DNA from: Rhododendron vialii
Lineage: Eukaryota > Streptophyta > Magnoliopsida > Ericales > Ericaceae
DNA: 64,000 nucleotides
Direction: 5' to 3'
Assembly (NCBI RefSeq): GCF_030253575.1
Contig: NC_080567.1
Location: 35,865,501 to 35,929,500, forward strand
In this document: positions 1 through 13,100 of the stretch, one piece after another
Layout: each line of letters opens with the position of its first letter
Numbering within the stretch: position 1 is the first letter of the stretch
The notes under the pieces: generated by a model
Told to the model about the DNA's origin: nothing
Databases searched by the model: none
The model's input: only the letters and a program-made list of their open reading frames with translations
Program-made: the position numbers and the translations under genes

Positions 1-260
1 TTTGAGGTCATGTCGCAAGATAGTAATTTTTTATGAATTTCTTGGTCCTCGCGTTAAGGTGTGAGTAAGTTAACCCGAATAATTTGACTTCCGAACCAAA
101 TTTAAAAAAACAGCAATAGTACTGCTTTTCCAAAAGTCAAAAAGAAACCTTTATTTATCGTGAAGGAAAAAACAACAAAAGGACAAAACATACAGTCGTC
201 ACCGCCAAACGACTGTCGAAGCCCTAACTTTACGGCTGAGAGAGAGAGAGAGAGACTTAC

Positions 261-1219
261 ATTGAGCTGATCGGTAATGCAGTCCTGCTGGTTCGTCGGA
301 GCAAGAATCACAGACCCCGTATCCGACTTCTCCCCGAAACGAGCAAATGAATTGTGCGTCGTTAGCCACGAATACCTATTAAACGGTAGTCCTTTCACCT
401 ATTCGAAATTCAACCAAAATTTTCTCAAACACTTGCGTCTATTATCTGCACATACGCATATTGCACGTATCTAAGGTTTTTTAACAACGGTATCAAGACT
501 TGTAACGGTAATAATTGTGGGGGAACAATATCCGGAGTATCCAACCATACGTAACGGAATTAGTTGAACGGTCGTGGATTTTCAAAAATCATACTCCGAA
601 AAAATAATCATAAGTGCCAAATCACTTCAAGCTTGACGGCCGTGAACGATTCTTGTGAATCAAGAATGGATTACTGCATGGAAATGGGGCGATACACATA
701 CGACTTTTTATCACAAAAAAATCACGGCCGACATTTAAAACGCGAACGTATACATACCATTGAGGTTGGAATCGAAGGCCGGATGCGAGTGCAACGCGGG
801 CGTATGTGTCCATTAGCAGGGCACGTTTCGCAATGTAGCCCCGAGTCGCAGTTACGGTCTAACGCGCATGTCTGTCCCTCCTGTTATCCAGTAGTAAATT
901 AACTGATTCAAGACATGTACGCAGATATATATATATACATTTATACGAACACGTAAATTGATCTAGAAAGGATAAAGTGATGTTGATGAGAAGTACTAAT
1001 TAAGAAGAAGATCACCTTGAGAGCTGAAGAGAAACCTGAGAGAATGACTTGGAATAGCCCAGCGGCAATGCAGAGATTAAGCAGGAATTTGATTGTCTGA
1101 AAATAGAATTAACGACCGACGATTTAGTGCGTGAAAGAAAGTAGGAAGTGATCAAGAAACGGTTTGGAGAAAAGGAAATGATGACGTGATGAGAGAGAAT
1201 ACTAATTACTTGCCTTCAT
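261..1219 (-). CDS. PI-PLC X domain-containing protein (PLC-like phosphodiesterase), 5' part only
   Basis: Four exons are visible on the minus strand: 1214-1219 (Met-Lys only), 1016-1096 (hydrophobic signal peptide ending GFSSALK), 758-880 (Cys-rich segment with EGQTCALDRNC and HCETC) and 261-398 (VKGLPFNRYSWLTTHNSFA through ITDQLN). The Cys-rich module followed by LPFNRYSWLTTHNSF is typical of the plant secreted or GPI-anchored PLC-like phosphodiesterases (At5g67130-like); the His of TTHNSF corresponds to the first catalytic His of the X domain. About 116 residues are present; the rest of the barrel lies beyond base 1, because no continuing exon could be found in 1-260. All junctions are phase 0. 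The first intron (1097-1213) uses a GC donor (AAG|GCAAGT), which is needed to keep the frame. A role in phosphoinositide or GPI-type lipid cleavage is family knowledge; the true substrate of this plant group is uncertain. Confidence 0.85.
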
Positions 1220-1231
1220 TGCTGATCTTCG

Positions 1232-1352
1232 GTTGTCTTCGGAGAGAGAGAGAGAGAGAATTTAGGTTAGAATCGTTTCTCTTAGCTAGAATCTGAAGGA
1301 GTTGAGGGTTCGATTTTAGTAGCGTTTTCTTTCTGGAGGGAAAATGGAGACG

Positions 1353-1383
<31 letters not shown>
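1232..1383. repeat. GA/CT microsatellites upstream of the PLC-like gene
   Basis: Runs of (GA)n at about 1242-1259 and 1356-1383 lie just upstream of the minus-strand start codon at 1219, so they read as CT-rich in the transcript sense. CT-rich 5' leaders are common in plants; the transcription start is probably in or near this interval. Another (GA)n run at 238-255 sits just inside the intron after the last visible exon. Confidence 0.6.
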
Positions 1384-1387
<4 letters not shown>

Positions 1388-1674
1388 ATAGACAGTCGGT
1401 ACAGAAAGCTGTTGTGTAAATCTAATTATCTGTAGGGGTTTTTCATTCGGTGGTAACGCTCTGTTAAATGATGAATGAATGGACGATAGCGGCCGGTGCT
1501 GGTTCGTTAAGCATTCGCGCACTTTTTTGTTGGGTTGGGCCAGTTTCTATGGTGTATACTAGCCCAATGCGGCCCATTAGGCCTGTTACTTTTTTTTGGT
1601 ACATTAGGCCTAGGACTGCAAACGAGTCTAATCAAGCCAAGCTTTACAGTGCTCAAACTTATTTATTAAGTTTT

Positions 1675-2145
1675 TAACGAATTTGAGCTCGAGCTTGAGC
1701 TCAGTGAAAACTTAACAAGTCGAGCTTGAGCTGAGCGGGTCTTGGCTTGACTCGAGCTCGAGCTCGAGCTCGTTCACGAGCCTCAACGGACCAACAAAAA
1801 ATGTATATATATCCTCGCATAGGCCTAATACAATCAAAAATATTTTGATTGTGAAGGTATATATCTTTCATTTTCCTATGAAACGGGGGTGTACTGGTGC
1901 GCGTGTGCTCTCGCCTCCCTTAGTTGACTGAAAAGTGAAAACGGAAAGAACAGTATGAAATAACAATAAAAATCCTAAACTTAAGTATATATACCCCGGC
2001 TCGCGAGTCGACTTAAGCCGAGCTTATCCTTGCTCGAGCTCAGCTCTTTTACAAAATGAATTGAAAAAATCAGCTCAAGCTTGTTCGTTTAACTTCCGAG
2101 CCGAGCTGCGAGCCGCTCGCAAGCAGCTCAGTTCGTTTGCAGCCC
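1675..2145. repeat. Degenerate GAGCTCGAGC-type repeat, copy 1
   Basis: Two blocks (about 1683-1790 and 1998-2140) are densely packed with overlapping GAGCTCGAGCT and AGCCGAGCTT words in otherwise AT-rich DNA. The same vocabulary recurs at 15245-15600 and 30330-30935, so this is a dispersed repeat family. Between the blocks is a fairly ordinary AT-rich segment. No coding capacity is evident. I do not know the element class. Confidence 0.55.
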
Positions 2146-2167
2146 TAATTAGGCCCATCAGATATGT

Positions 2168-2428
2168 TCGAGCAACCACACCGGTTGCCAAATTTGACAA
2201 GATTTGTTGGTCATTTCTCAAAAAATGGAGTATTGCCAAAAATTTCTCAAATTTGGAAAATGCCATTTCTTTTGTCATAAACAACAAAATTTATGGCAAA
2301 GTTGTCATTTGTGATTGAGAGAGGGAAAAATAGCAAAACAGGTGCAACACCCTTGCCTAGAAAAAATGACACTATTCATTGCTCAGAAATGACAAAGAAA
2401 AAATAGCAAACATTGGTGTGGATGCTCC
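2168..2428. mobile_element. MITE-like element with imperfect terminal inverted repeats
   Basis: The left end reads GAGCAACCACACCGGTTG and the right end, reverse-complemented, reads GAGCATCCACACCAATG. The interior is AT-rich and non-coding, with repeated TTGCCAAAT and AAATTTCTC words. Length and structure suit a small non-autonomous DNA transposon; no clear target-site duplication was found. Confidence 0.4.
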
Positions 2429-4146
2429 TACATATGCATATTCACCACCAATACATGGTGGAACCTTAGCATGGATCTCGACATAGATGTGGTAGTGTCT
2501 TTTACATATAGTGGTGAGGTGTGACGAGGCAATACCTCTTAATGGAGTAGCATACCTGTACTTTCATTTTGTTCACACACAAAAAACGTCATTGTTATAT
2601 ATTTATGAAAGAAAAATAAACAATTTAAGTTTATATTTATATGGTTTTCCATGTTCATAAACCCCGACGTGTTTTTTATTAATGTAATAAAAATGATTAT
2701 ATTGTGCTGAATTTCTCATAAAGGTTGCTAGAGTTCAATTGCATGAAGGCTAGTGATGCCCCTCTCTTAATTTTTTCAAAAAGTTTATTATTGCTTGTTA
2801 TGTGAGGGTTGATCTTAAATGTATATCACCCAATATACAATTTCCTTCTCCAATTAGAACCTTGGATCCATTCATGCCACTCAGATCATATCCGAGAATA
2901 CAGTGATGATTACTGGAGTATTACTTTCCCTCCCTCGCTTCTCAAATTTTTTTTTTTTTGCAGCGCGTTACAAACGTACCTAGCTAAAGGTCTTTTCTAA
3001 GTACCTTCACCTTTTTCCGGCATTTTGTTCAAAACGTGTAATTCTATCGAGGGAAAAAAGAGTAGTTTGGTGAATGTTGAGGGCTATAGCTTAAACAAGA
3101 ATGCCTTGACAATGCATCCAACACAACCGAAACCTGCTTTCTTCTACTTTCAAAAGAAGCAATTTAACGCTTTCAAGCCTTGTTGCTTGAACGCTGGGAT
3201 GAAGAGTCTTCTCGTCATAGTGATACTGCAACTTTAATATTTCCCAAAGACTCATTTGAAACCATGCCGTGACGCAATACCTCCTTCGATCGGCTCCATA
3301 GCTCTTTACATTTCTTCGTTCGTTCTATGGGAAATTGATTTTGTGTGTTTTGTTAAGTCATTGTTCAAGCTCTCTTAATGAAGTTGGGAAAAAAATAATA
3401 TTCACACTCCTCCTTCGCTGCTTTTTTTTTTTTTCGTAACTTTATTATGAAGTAATGAGTTAGTTTTTTTTTTTATTCTCTAATGAGTTAGTTGACACAC
3501 AAGGACTTTTTGGAAGCAATCCGAATTTGACACTTTGACCCCTTCACTTTTTTGTGGTTACAAATTTTATCCCAAGCTTTGAAAATTTATGTTTTGAATT
3601 CTAAAACTTGGAAAAAAAATTGACACTTTTGACAATTAAAATTGTTGGATTGAGATAAACTTTCACACCTTTTGGTACACCACAGGCTCACTGCGTTAAA
3701 ATTCGTTTGTTCATTCAATTATTACTATTAGATCAAGTTAACTTTTTTTTATTTTTATATAGATACCATATCTCTATGTGGGCAGCAAAATTAGGTACTC
3801 AGGCTTAGTTGAGATTAAAATAAAAGTTGTAAAATAGCCAAAAGAAGTGGAAATTCGAAGTACTTTGGGGCAGGTCCAACAATGCTTTGGGCTAAATATT
3901 TCTATGAAAAAAAAACATACACTTGTTTCTTAACTTCGTTAAAACCAACAAACCAAAAGAATATCAAACTATAAACAGACGGATCAAAAAAAAAACTATA
4001 AACAGATGTAAAGTTGCAGCACTGTCATATTCTCTTGGGTTTGTCCACACACACAAACAAATTCACAAGGTTCCAAAATAGTTCCAAAATAATTCGTGAG
4101 ACAAGCCCATCTCAGGTTCCTCTTTTGGCCGTTGCGCCTCCTCCTT
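2429..4146. other. AT-rich intergenic DNA, no gene seen
   Basis: Open frames here (for example 2809-3000 and 3025-3237 on the plus strand) are short, lack recognisable motifs and have no convincing splice partners. There are poly-T tracts near 2947, 3421 and 3462. I see nothing I can name. Confidence 0.5.
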
Positions 4147-4336
4147 TCTTTTTATTATTATTCCCTTTTGGGGTTCGACTGTAGGATATCCCACAGTCAG
4201 AACGTTTGGACCAGTTTATTCGCACTTCATTTAATTTTCTTTCTTTTTTTTTTTATTCCTTTTTGGGGTTCGACAGTGGGACATTCCACGGTTAGGGTAT
4301 TCGGATCAACTTGCTCTCTTTTCAACTAATTTCCTC
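4147..4336. repeat. Imperfect tandem duplication, about 95 bp unit
   Basis: A segment with a T-rich tract followed by TTTTGGGGTTCGAC occurs twice, at about 4166 and 4261, and the downstream sequence can also be aligned. The two copies differ at many positions, so the duplication is old. A 77-codon open frame spans it but looks like low-complexity translation rather than a gene. Confidence 0.5.
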
Positions 4337-4360
4337 CCGGATATGGTTAAAGACTGGGCA

Positions 4361-4910
4361 TAGTGGCGGAGCCAGAATTTTCAATAAGTGGGGTCGAAAA
4401 TTTGAACTGATTCATTTTTTGTTTTTGCTAATTGAAAGAAGTTAATCAAAAAGTAAATATATATATCAATAACAAAATGTAACTTAGATCCACAATTGAC
4501 CTCGATGACTTTTCATACTTTGGAAATGATGGTTGATAGCCTCATTTGTAATGATTTCAAAAATACCTTTCCCTATATACACAACCAAAGTATCAAGAAG
4601 AGAAATACCTGTAAACGATCAAGAAGAGAAATATTTGTAGACGATGAAGAATCTCTAGAAAGGCAGAAGCGAAGGAAACCTAGTTTTTCTCTTAAGAACA
4701 AATGAAACCGATGTTTGGGGATTTTGTGGATGGTGATTCTATTTTGATCCCTCTTTTCCTCAAGTACAAAACCCTTATGTGGGGGGTTGAAGCAAAAATA
4801 AATTTTAAAGTGGGGTTAAATGAGTAAAAATGGGATAAAAATTATCTAAGAAAATTTGGGAGGCAGTGGAGTCAGTTGCCTCCTCTTGTCTCTCACTGCC
4901 TCCGCGTCTG
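4361..4910. mobile_element. Remnant of a dispersed plant repeat beginning GTGGCGGAGCCAGAA
   Basis: The left edge carries GTGGCGGAGCCAGAATTTT followed by a GTGGGGTCGAAAA block. The same GTGGCGGAGCCAGAA word ends another repeat, in opposite orientation, at about 26606-26620. I recall this word as a frequent terminus of degenerate transposable elements in eudicots, but not the superfamily. The right boundary is approximate. Confidence 0.4.
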
Positions 4911-5950
4911 GTCATCAAGTCCGGAACTAAAGAATTAACAAGAAATTAATGCATTGCGGCCGAACTCCAAGAATCAATTCTGATCAATTATGTTAAAAAC
5001 AAACCCACTAGTCAAACCGAGCTAATAACACTATTTCTATTCGGCCTCCTTCCAGCCACTACACAGCCAGTCCCTTTGAGGCTGTTCTGGGGGGTCCCTT
5101 CACGAGGCATCAGCAGAGAATTGGACTTACAAGTTTTTTTTTTTTGATCCGCAATTGGACTTACAAGTTGAAGGGTTACTTTGGCATACTTTATTCACCG
5201 AACCTGATCTGGTTTCTATGACCACTTTTTTTAGGTCAAAATGGGTCACAGAAGAGAAGTTTTACTTTACCCAAGCTTCTTGTATTTTTGGCCTAGGTGA
5301 GTGGAGAGAGATAGAGAGAGAAATATTGGAAGTAAGGGAAATCTAGGGGGAATTTTTTGAAAAATGTTTTTTGAATTGTAAAGAGAACAAGGCACTATGT
5401 ATGTGAAATTACCCTCTTACCCTTCTCCAAAACTTTTCGTATTTTGAGAATTTGCTTAATTTCATATATGACCTGTTTTTCAAGGCCCTACTTATTCATA
5501 TGGATGCTTAATGTTCGTTGAGTACTCATATGACTCTTGAAATAACTTTCCGATAACACTTGTTTGCGCGAAACTCTCGACTCATAGCCAAAACGAGGCC
5601 TTTGATGAAAAAAAATGATAAGGGGCTTTTTTAAAACGATATAATTGCAGTAGCAAATAGAGCACACCGTAAAAGAAAAAATATCATTTACTTCATAAAA
5701 TAATGAGATTATTCGATTATTGTACATGCAAAAGATAAGAGTAGTGATTTTTCCTTTTTCTTCTCCCATGTGTGTAAGCACAATGCAAGGTGTAGTCATG
5801 TAGTATATCTTGTATTGTTGTATTTATTTTTGTTATTTTTCCTTCGTTAGTGGAAGAGATAGTTTTCTCTTGTGATATTTTGCATAACAAGAAGTCCTAT
5901 AAAAAGAATAGATAAAAAACAAAGTCATGTGAAAAGGAGCCGTGCTATTT
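4911..5950. other. Intergenic DNA, no gene seen
   Basis: Includes a fragment at about 5290-5395 resembling segments at 32825-32965 and 44140-44230 (GAGAGAGATAGAGAGAGAAA followed by AAGGGAATCTAGG-type words), so it is part of a dispersed repeat. The 103-codon minus-strand frame at 5488-5799 has no recognisable domain and is probably spurious. Confidence 0.5.
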
Positions 5951-6318
5951 AGTACCAAAACAAAGCTGTACAGCGTTATGTGGGGCTCGCTTCTGGGTCC
6001 CACACAAATAACTCAATCCGTTCATTTATTTTAAAATAATTTTTCGAGTGGCTTTGCAAAAAATCATCTCTATTGCATATGCGTAAGTGGTTGATTCAAC
6101 TTTCCAAGTTTCACTAAGAATTCAGTTTCTAAATTTTTTTCAAATAAAACTTGGAAAGCTTGATCGGCCATTAACACATATTCAATTAAGAGCTAATTTT
6201 TCATAAAACTACTCGAAATGTTATTTTAAAATTAATAAATGGGTCTAATTATTTGTGTGGATCCAAAAATGGACCCCATATGCCGCTGTACATTTTTGTA
6301 CAACTTTGTTTCGGTACC
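5951..6318. mobile_element. Foldback MITE, about 370 bp
   Basis: The arms are inverted repeats of each other over at least 90 bp. The left arm starts AGTACCAAAACAAAGCTGTAC and the right arm, reverse-complemented, starts GGTACCGAAACAAAGTTGTAC. Both continue through a GGGGTCC/CACACAAATAA block to TTTTAAAATAA...TTTCGAGT. There is no coding capacity. The target-site duplication is not clear. Confidence 0.6.
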
Positions 6319-7141
6319 TCTATCATTTTCCTATAAAAATATGATGCGTCAACAAACCAATAGTATGAGTGAAATTGCATCTATTTTTTCCTTCAATAAT
6401 TTTAAAATCATATTCAAACACGTACTAATTACACATTCACTTACATAAAAGGTGGGTGCCGCACATACACCTCTCATGTCAGTATGGGTATGAGTGTGGT
6501 GCTAACAAAGTTATTTTTTCTTACAACGAATCTGAGTCATAACCTAACGCAGTCCCTAAATGCCAAAAAATTATCTAGCGCCACAAGTGACCAGACCCCT
6601 TTCACCACACCATCGCGTATGACCAAGGGTAAGCGCGGGAGCCCAAGCTTGTTCGGTTTGACTTTTGAGAAAAGTTTTTAAAAATAATGAGTGCAGATAG
6701 ATAGATAGAGAAAATTCATTAGGAACGGTGCGCAAAGAAATACTAAAATTTAAGTCCAAGAATTAGTATAGTTGATTGATGAGTTTGCTTTTTACAAAAT
6801 TGGTCAATGTTTGACTATTGAGATTAGACGGTAAAAAAAGTAATTTTTTGTGAATGACTTTTCTGTCGTGAATAGTCTGTCTCTCACTAGATGAAAAAAA
6901 TTAAGGTGCACGTAAACTATAGCTTGTCTCTCACTAGATCAAAAAAAATTAAGGTGCTAACACCTTGATCATCGATGAAAAAATGCAAGTTATTGTACTT
7001 TATTCACATAAAGACTCTCTCAAAAGCCGCACTGACTTCGCTAAGTTCACACCTTTTCATTCCGTTCCTAGAGTAGTTCCCAGAAGAAGATTCTCTCTCT
7101 CTCGTTGTCTCTCTGGGGCACTTTCCTTCTTCGTCGCGACC
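6319..7141. other. Intergenic DNA and putative promoter of the receptor kinase gene
   Basis: Contains a short direct repeat (CTCACTAGAT plus AAAAAAATTAAGGTG at about 6881 and 6931). The last 100 bp before the start codon at 7142 are CT-rich (TTCTCTCTCTCTCGTTGTCTC near 7091), as in many plant leaders. No other gene is seen. Confidence 0.4.
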
Positions 7142-10100
7142 ATGGTTGTCTACAGAACGGCCGCCTTGCTGGGTTTACTGTTTTTTCTTGAAATGCATTT
7201 TTCACTGATAGTGTCAGCTACAGGTGAGGCCTTCTTTCTCCATAATTCCTCGCATTGCTCATTTCTTGCTGGCTTCACTTTACCCTTTGTTCTAATTGCA
7301 CATTTTAATCTCATTTTCACCGTTCCCTCTATCTAATGTGCCTTTCTGGACTCATTTTTGGGCTAGATTTGCTCATTATGTTTGTGGGTTTGGCTGTGAA
7401 CTTGAAGCTATTCGAAAGGTCAATCTGTTATGCATTTTTTTTGCTTCTTATTTTTTCAATTTAAGGTTTGGGGCTTCCAATTGGCGGGGTCGGTGAATCC
7501 TGACACACGACATTACTTGACCAAATGTTAGTTTGGGAGCCATAGTCGCTTTTATCTCAGAGAAAATTTGAGGTCTCTTGTTAGTTGTTTCATTTATTTT
7601 CTTCGGTCTTCATTTTGAAATCACCCAAGTACTGATGGCTCTGCATCTTTTATGTGTGTTTCTTGTTTGTCTATAAATGTTCCCTAAATGTTTTGGTGGA
7701 TGGGTATGAACATATTGTCGCAGTACGCTTCTCTCCTTTATGCACTTGTGTTAGCAATGCCCCAGGATTTGTTTCATGCATCGAATTTGGTAACAGCTTT
7801 CTCATATAGCACTGCAATTTTAGGCACTAAATGAAGGAACTTGAGGAATATGGATACCGTTACTTAAGGATTGACATTTTGAGACGACAAAACCCTTTTA
7901 AATATTTTTTCTCACCTGATTTTGAGCAATTTATGTCTATATCATTAATTTATCCTTATAATCGGTTCTATTTGTGCTCTAAAAGAAATTTATTGTATGG
8001 TTGTTGGTAAGCTTTATATGTGTTCCATTTGTTGGTTACGGTGCTTATGACCTGCTTTTTCTTAAACATAACATACTGTCGAGCTTGTTAGAGGCTAGGG
8101 CTGCTATAACTTGCATCAGAAAATAGTTTCCATAACAGAGAAGCCAAAATTGTTGGCATAGTGGAGAGGCCCATGAAACACATGTTTAGTGACTGATGGG
8201 AAAAACTATAGTTTTGTCTTCATCCTCAACTTCGAGTCCATTATGATCATGAAAAGAAAGGTCTTCATTCTTCCGAAGGATGCACAACTGCTTTTATACT
8301 TATGACGATGATCATTTGATGCAGGATTTGTAGTTGTTATGACGAATTCAGGCACAAAGCGTCTTCATCATTGTTATAAACAACTTTTGTCTCGGAGTGA
8401 GATGAAATTTTACTTGGTTGGGAGATGACCATTTACAATGTTTTAAACTTCACCTAGAGCTTAGTGATACACTGATATTTTTTGGCAGTATAAAGGTGCA
8501 CTTCTTATTGGTACATTTTGAACACAAATGTAGAAGCTTCTGACAATATCAATAGCTTCTGACCATGTCAATGCTAATAGACGAGAGATCTGTAATTCGT
8601 ATCTGTAATGCTTGCTTTTCCTCCTTACATTTACTATTCTTCTTACTAATTTGGCTCAGCACTGTACGCAGAGATATTTGTATCTAGTTCTTCGTGGTAC
8701 TTTTATTTTAATTAGAATAATATTGACGCTGAATACTAAACTGGTGGTCCAGACAAACATTTCGAGTAAGGCTGTAACTGAATTGATATGCTTCTTGACA
8801 GTTAACTGCACCCATCGATATGCTTCTTGATGCTTTTCCTTTGAAAACTGACATATGAGTTATGTTATGGAGATCCATATGCATATACACCAATCATACT
8901 GACTGTAGATTGGGGATTATAGTTGACATGGATATAAGTACTCAGCCATCTTTGATATGAATATCCTGGAGTTTTACATGGCAAAATGCAATAAATATGT
9001 GATTGTTATTGAAACAAAAATAAACTAAAAAATTTCTTGGTCACAGCCTTTTTTGTTCTTTACCGGGCGTCTTTTGCAATATTCTCATTTGGCAGGTTCA
9101 GAAAATTTTGTTCTTTTCTAAATTGCAGATTGCCCCTTAGATTTGAGTGGGTCGAACTTTACACTGGCTGCCTCCATCTGCTCCAATGATGAAGACAGAG
9201 GAACGTGTTGCCGGTACCTCAATGCCCTTATTGCAGTTTCTATTGCTCAATATGCAAATCTCACTGGTGACCTTGGGGTCTCTTCAGATCTATCTCAGAT
9301 TTGCCTTGATTCTATATCAGAAACCTTGGAACTTTATGGAGTAACAACAAATGCTACAGCGTTCTGTGGATTTGGAACCAAAATACCTGTTAACTATGAG
9401 TGTCAGGGTAGAACAACTGTTACACAGATGCTGGAGTCTCCGAAATTTGCGAATGTCACTGCAAATTGCGAACTGCCCCTGTCGGCAGATACCGATTGCA
9501 GAACATGTCTAAATGCTGGCATTCTGTATCTTCGCAATCTAATAGGGGCAGTAGATAACATGACATTGAGTACTTGTAGGGATGCAACTTTTGTTGCCCT
9601 TGCAAGCCAAGTTGATAATGGGTCAGCTGTTGACATTGCAAGCTGCTTCTTTGGGGTTCAAGGGCTAATGACTCCCTCAGGTACTACTAGATGTTTGAAA
9701 ATAGTTGGATTAAACAGGTTCATGTCCTGTGCTAAAATCTCTTATTGTATAGGATTTTCTTTCATGTATGCTTGTTTTACGCCATTTCTCTAGATGTTCA
9801 TTTTCCTTGAGGAAAGATATGTGCAACTTTTTGCTTAATTTATGTTTTGAACATGGGAAATAGACCATTCAAAGATTACATAACTATGTTGTTTTAGATT
9901 CCAATCCTTGACATTTCGGTTCAGAATAAGTAATTTCAGAATCTGCTGGCCTCTACCTGAGTTGTTAAAAGTTGGCATTATGATTCATATACTTGTGGTC
10001 TCTTTTTGATAGGTAAGCTAAGGAGACCTGAACTTAAGTCTGTTTGTTTGCAGAATGCAACCTTAGCCATGGGGGCATTCCCTTGGGGAAACGTATATTC

Positions 10101-13100
10101 TTGGTTATTTTATGAAGTTTTGGGGTACTATTGATGAGATCTGACCTAGGTCCCTAAATTCTCCCCACCTTTTCTTAGAATCTCCTTATAGGTCATTAGC
10201 AAGGTTACATGGACTTGGCTATGGGTGTCAAGCAAAGTTTAAGTGTTCGATTCAGCTAGTTGTGTGTCCAAGGTCAGACGACACATCCAAAAGTCCTACT
10301 TTCTAGATACGTATATGATTAATATCAGGTACAATGGTGTTTACAAACTAACGTCTTACCTTTTTTTATGCATGGTGTAGATGTCTTATGCCTAGTTTCA
10401 TGCCAAATGATTCTACTTAAACATATTTGTTGGGTGCATGTCCAACTGGACATGTTGGATGCCTATCCAATACCGTAGCCTCTGTCAAGTGTCTAACATG
10501 GGTACTTCACTGACATAGAAGAGTTCATGTAACATTGGTTGCTAGAGTTTTGGGCCTTTTTGGCTTATGATGTAATGAGAATTGGTCAAATCCAATCCAT
10601 ATTTCATTTCTAGACATGGTAACTATCTATCGGACCAATCCAAGATGCCAATTTGGTCATGCCAAGGAACAAAGACCTTCTGAAAGGTCAGTCCATTCAG
10701 CTTGCTCCTCTTTTTCCATCCCCACTTGTAATGTGTGGAATTGCAGCCATATGAATTCAAACAAGTACATAATTTTCAGCAGCTATGTGGACCTAAATAT
10801 AGATGATGGAGCATGTCTAATTTACTTTATTCTCCAATGTTTAATCTTATCCCAGATATTCATGCATGAAATGTTCACATGACATACAAAAACAATAGTC
10901 ATCTTAGATTTCTTTTGATAATGTAGGTTTTATTCCATTTTCCACGTGTCAAGCTTTAATGTTAGTTATATCTGAACTTTCCTTTTTGTGTTTGCTTTAG
11001 ATCAAACCCCATCTTTGAGTTCACCACAGGCATCTCCAAGTCCATTGGTTGCCTCTAGCCCTAGCCAGGTCTCTTTGACTGTGCCTCTTAAACAAAAGCA
11101 CCACGTCTACCATCTCACATTAATTCCAGGTCTGGGCATAGCAGTTACAGCGGTTGCTGTTATGATGCTGGTAGTTTTGATATTCCTGATTCAGAGGAAG
11201 AGTAGAGAGCTAGAGAATTCCGATGCCATTGATAAGGCTTCTTCAAAAGCATTTGGTCAGCTTCCCAGAAGATTCCAAGGAGGTAGAATTCTCGTTACTT
11301 GTCACATGGTCTCGATTTATAGACATGGGTGTTTAGGTAACAGTTATAAACGGATATGGTGGTGGGGGTTGGGTGGATGTTGGTGGTGGTGTGGTACTGT
11401 TGATCACAATAACATTTTCACCTTTTAGACAGTGGAAAACATTTCCTTACAAATCAAGTCATTCCCTGTTGAGCATGCAAAATATTCTGTTGACTTCTGG
11501 TTTCCATAAACCAAATACCAGAAGTTAAAATGTTTTGCGGAATATGTTTTCTGCTGAAACAAACAGTTAAGAGTGTCCTCTTTTTTTCGTCCCTCGCCTC
11601 GCCTCTCATTCATATTCTTGTTTTTTCCCCCCTTCCTTTACGCAGGTCCGACATCAATGTTTCGGAAATTCACTCATAAGGAGATGAAGAAGGCAACCGA
11701 TAACTTCAACACTGTAATTGGACAAGGGGGATTTGGAACTGTTTTCAAAGCTCAGTTCAGTGATGGTTCAGTGGTAGCTGTGAAGCGGATGGACAAAGTT
11801 TCTGAGCAAGCTGAGGATGAGTTCTGCAGAGAAATAGAGCTTCTTGCTAGGCTGCATCATCGTCATCTTGTAGCTCTCAGAGGCTTTTGCGTTGCAAGAC
11901 GTGAGAGGTAGTGTATGCACTTTTGCATATTTTATATTGCCATATGTGCGTGTAGTTAACTTATCACTGTAAGACATGATAGATATTTTATTTTCTTCAT
12001 GGCAGGTTTCTTGTATATGAGTTTATGGCAAACGGTAGCTTAAAGGACCATCTTCACAGTATGTCTTCCAGTTTCTTCTGTTGCCCTTTTTTGTTGATGC
12101 TTAATCATTTAACAGAGGAATAATAAGGGTTCATGGCCAATGAGGGACAGGGGTTGGAACTCATCGTATGCAGATGGAATACTACCTTTTTTTATTTTCA
12201 TGGATTTCAAAAACCCCTGGGCCTCTATTCATGTATTTATTTGCTAAGCATGACATAAATGTGTTTTTTTTTTTTGTGACATGGGACATAAATGTGTTCA
12301 GACACAACAGAAACTAAATGCTATGAATGGCTTGTTGATATTTTTGAAATGCAATGCTTCTTATGTTCAGATCCAGGCAGAAATCCTCTGAGTTGGCAGA
12401 ATAGAATTCAAATTGCCATTGATGTGGCAAATGCTCTGGTAATGCACAGAATAATGCTCACCTATGCCATTATGCTTTAGTTGCAAACGTGCTAGATTCA
12501 TTGATGATTTAATCATCGTATTGTGACATTCTCCGATCTTGTTTGATACTTGGCATGCAGGAGTACCTCCATTTCTATTGTGATCCTCCATTGTGCCATA
12601 GAGACATCAAGTCCAGCAATATTTTGCTGGATGAGAATTTTGTTGCAAAGGTAAAGTACAATGTTAGATACCCTTGTGGAATTTTGTTTTCCCAATTCTG
12701 AACTCATTTTCAGTGGTTGTGGTATACAAAATTTCATTATGATGGTCTTCCAACTCTCTGTTTTAACTAAATAACATCACCAATCCAGTTCTTTTTCTTC
12801 TTACTGCTGCTGCTATTTTGAATCTTTGATTTGTATCATTTTGTGGTCTTGGAATGGTCTATGTGATGTAATGCACATGCACATGGTTCTTTGGATTCTG
12901 ACCTTCAATTTGTTGTAAAGGTTGCTGATTTTGGCCTTGCACATGCTTCAAAAGATGGCTCAATTTGCTTTGAACCAGTCAACACTGACATCAGAGGCAC
13001 TCCAGGTAAGGAAAACATGTTAAACTTTCTAACAAATGGGCTCTTTTTCAAGAAAGTCTGAAAAGAATGTTCTGAAAAATGTGAATGTAACAAGTTTCTG

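Noticed and set aside
564-902. 112-codon plus-strand frame
   Set aside because: It lies opposite the Cys-rich exon (758-880, minus) of the PLC-like gene; the minus strand gives the recognisable protein, so this frame is a shadow.
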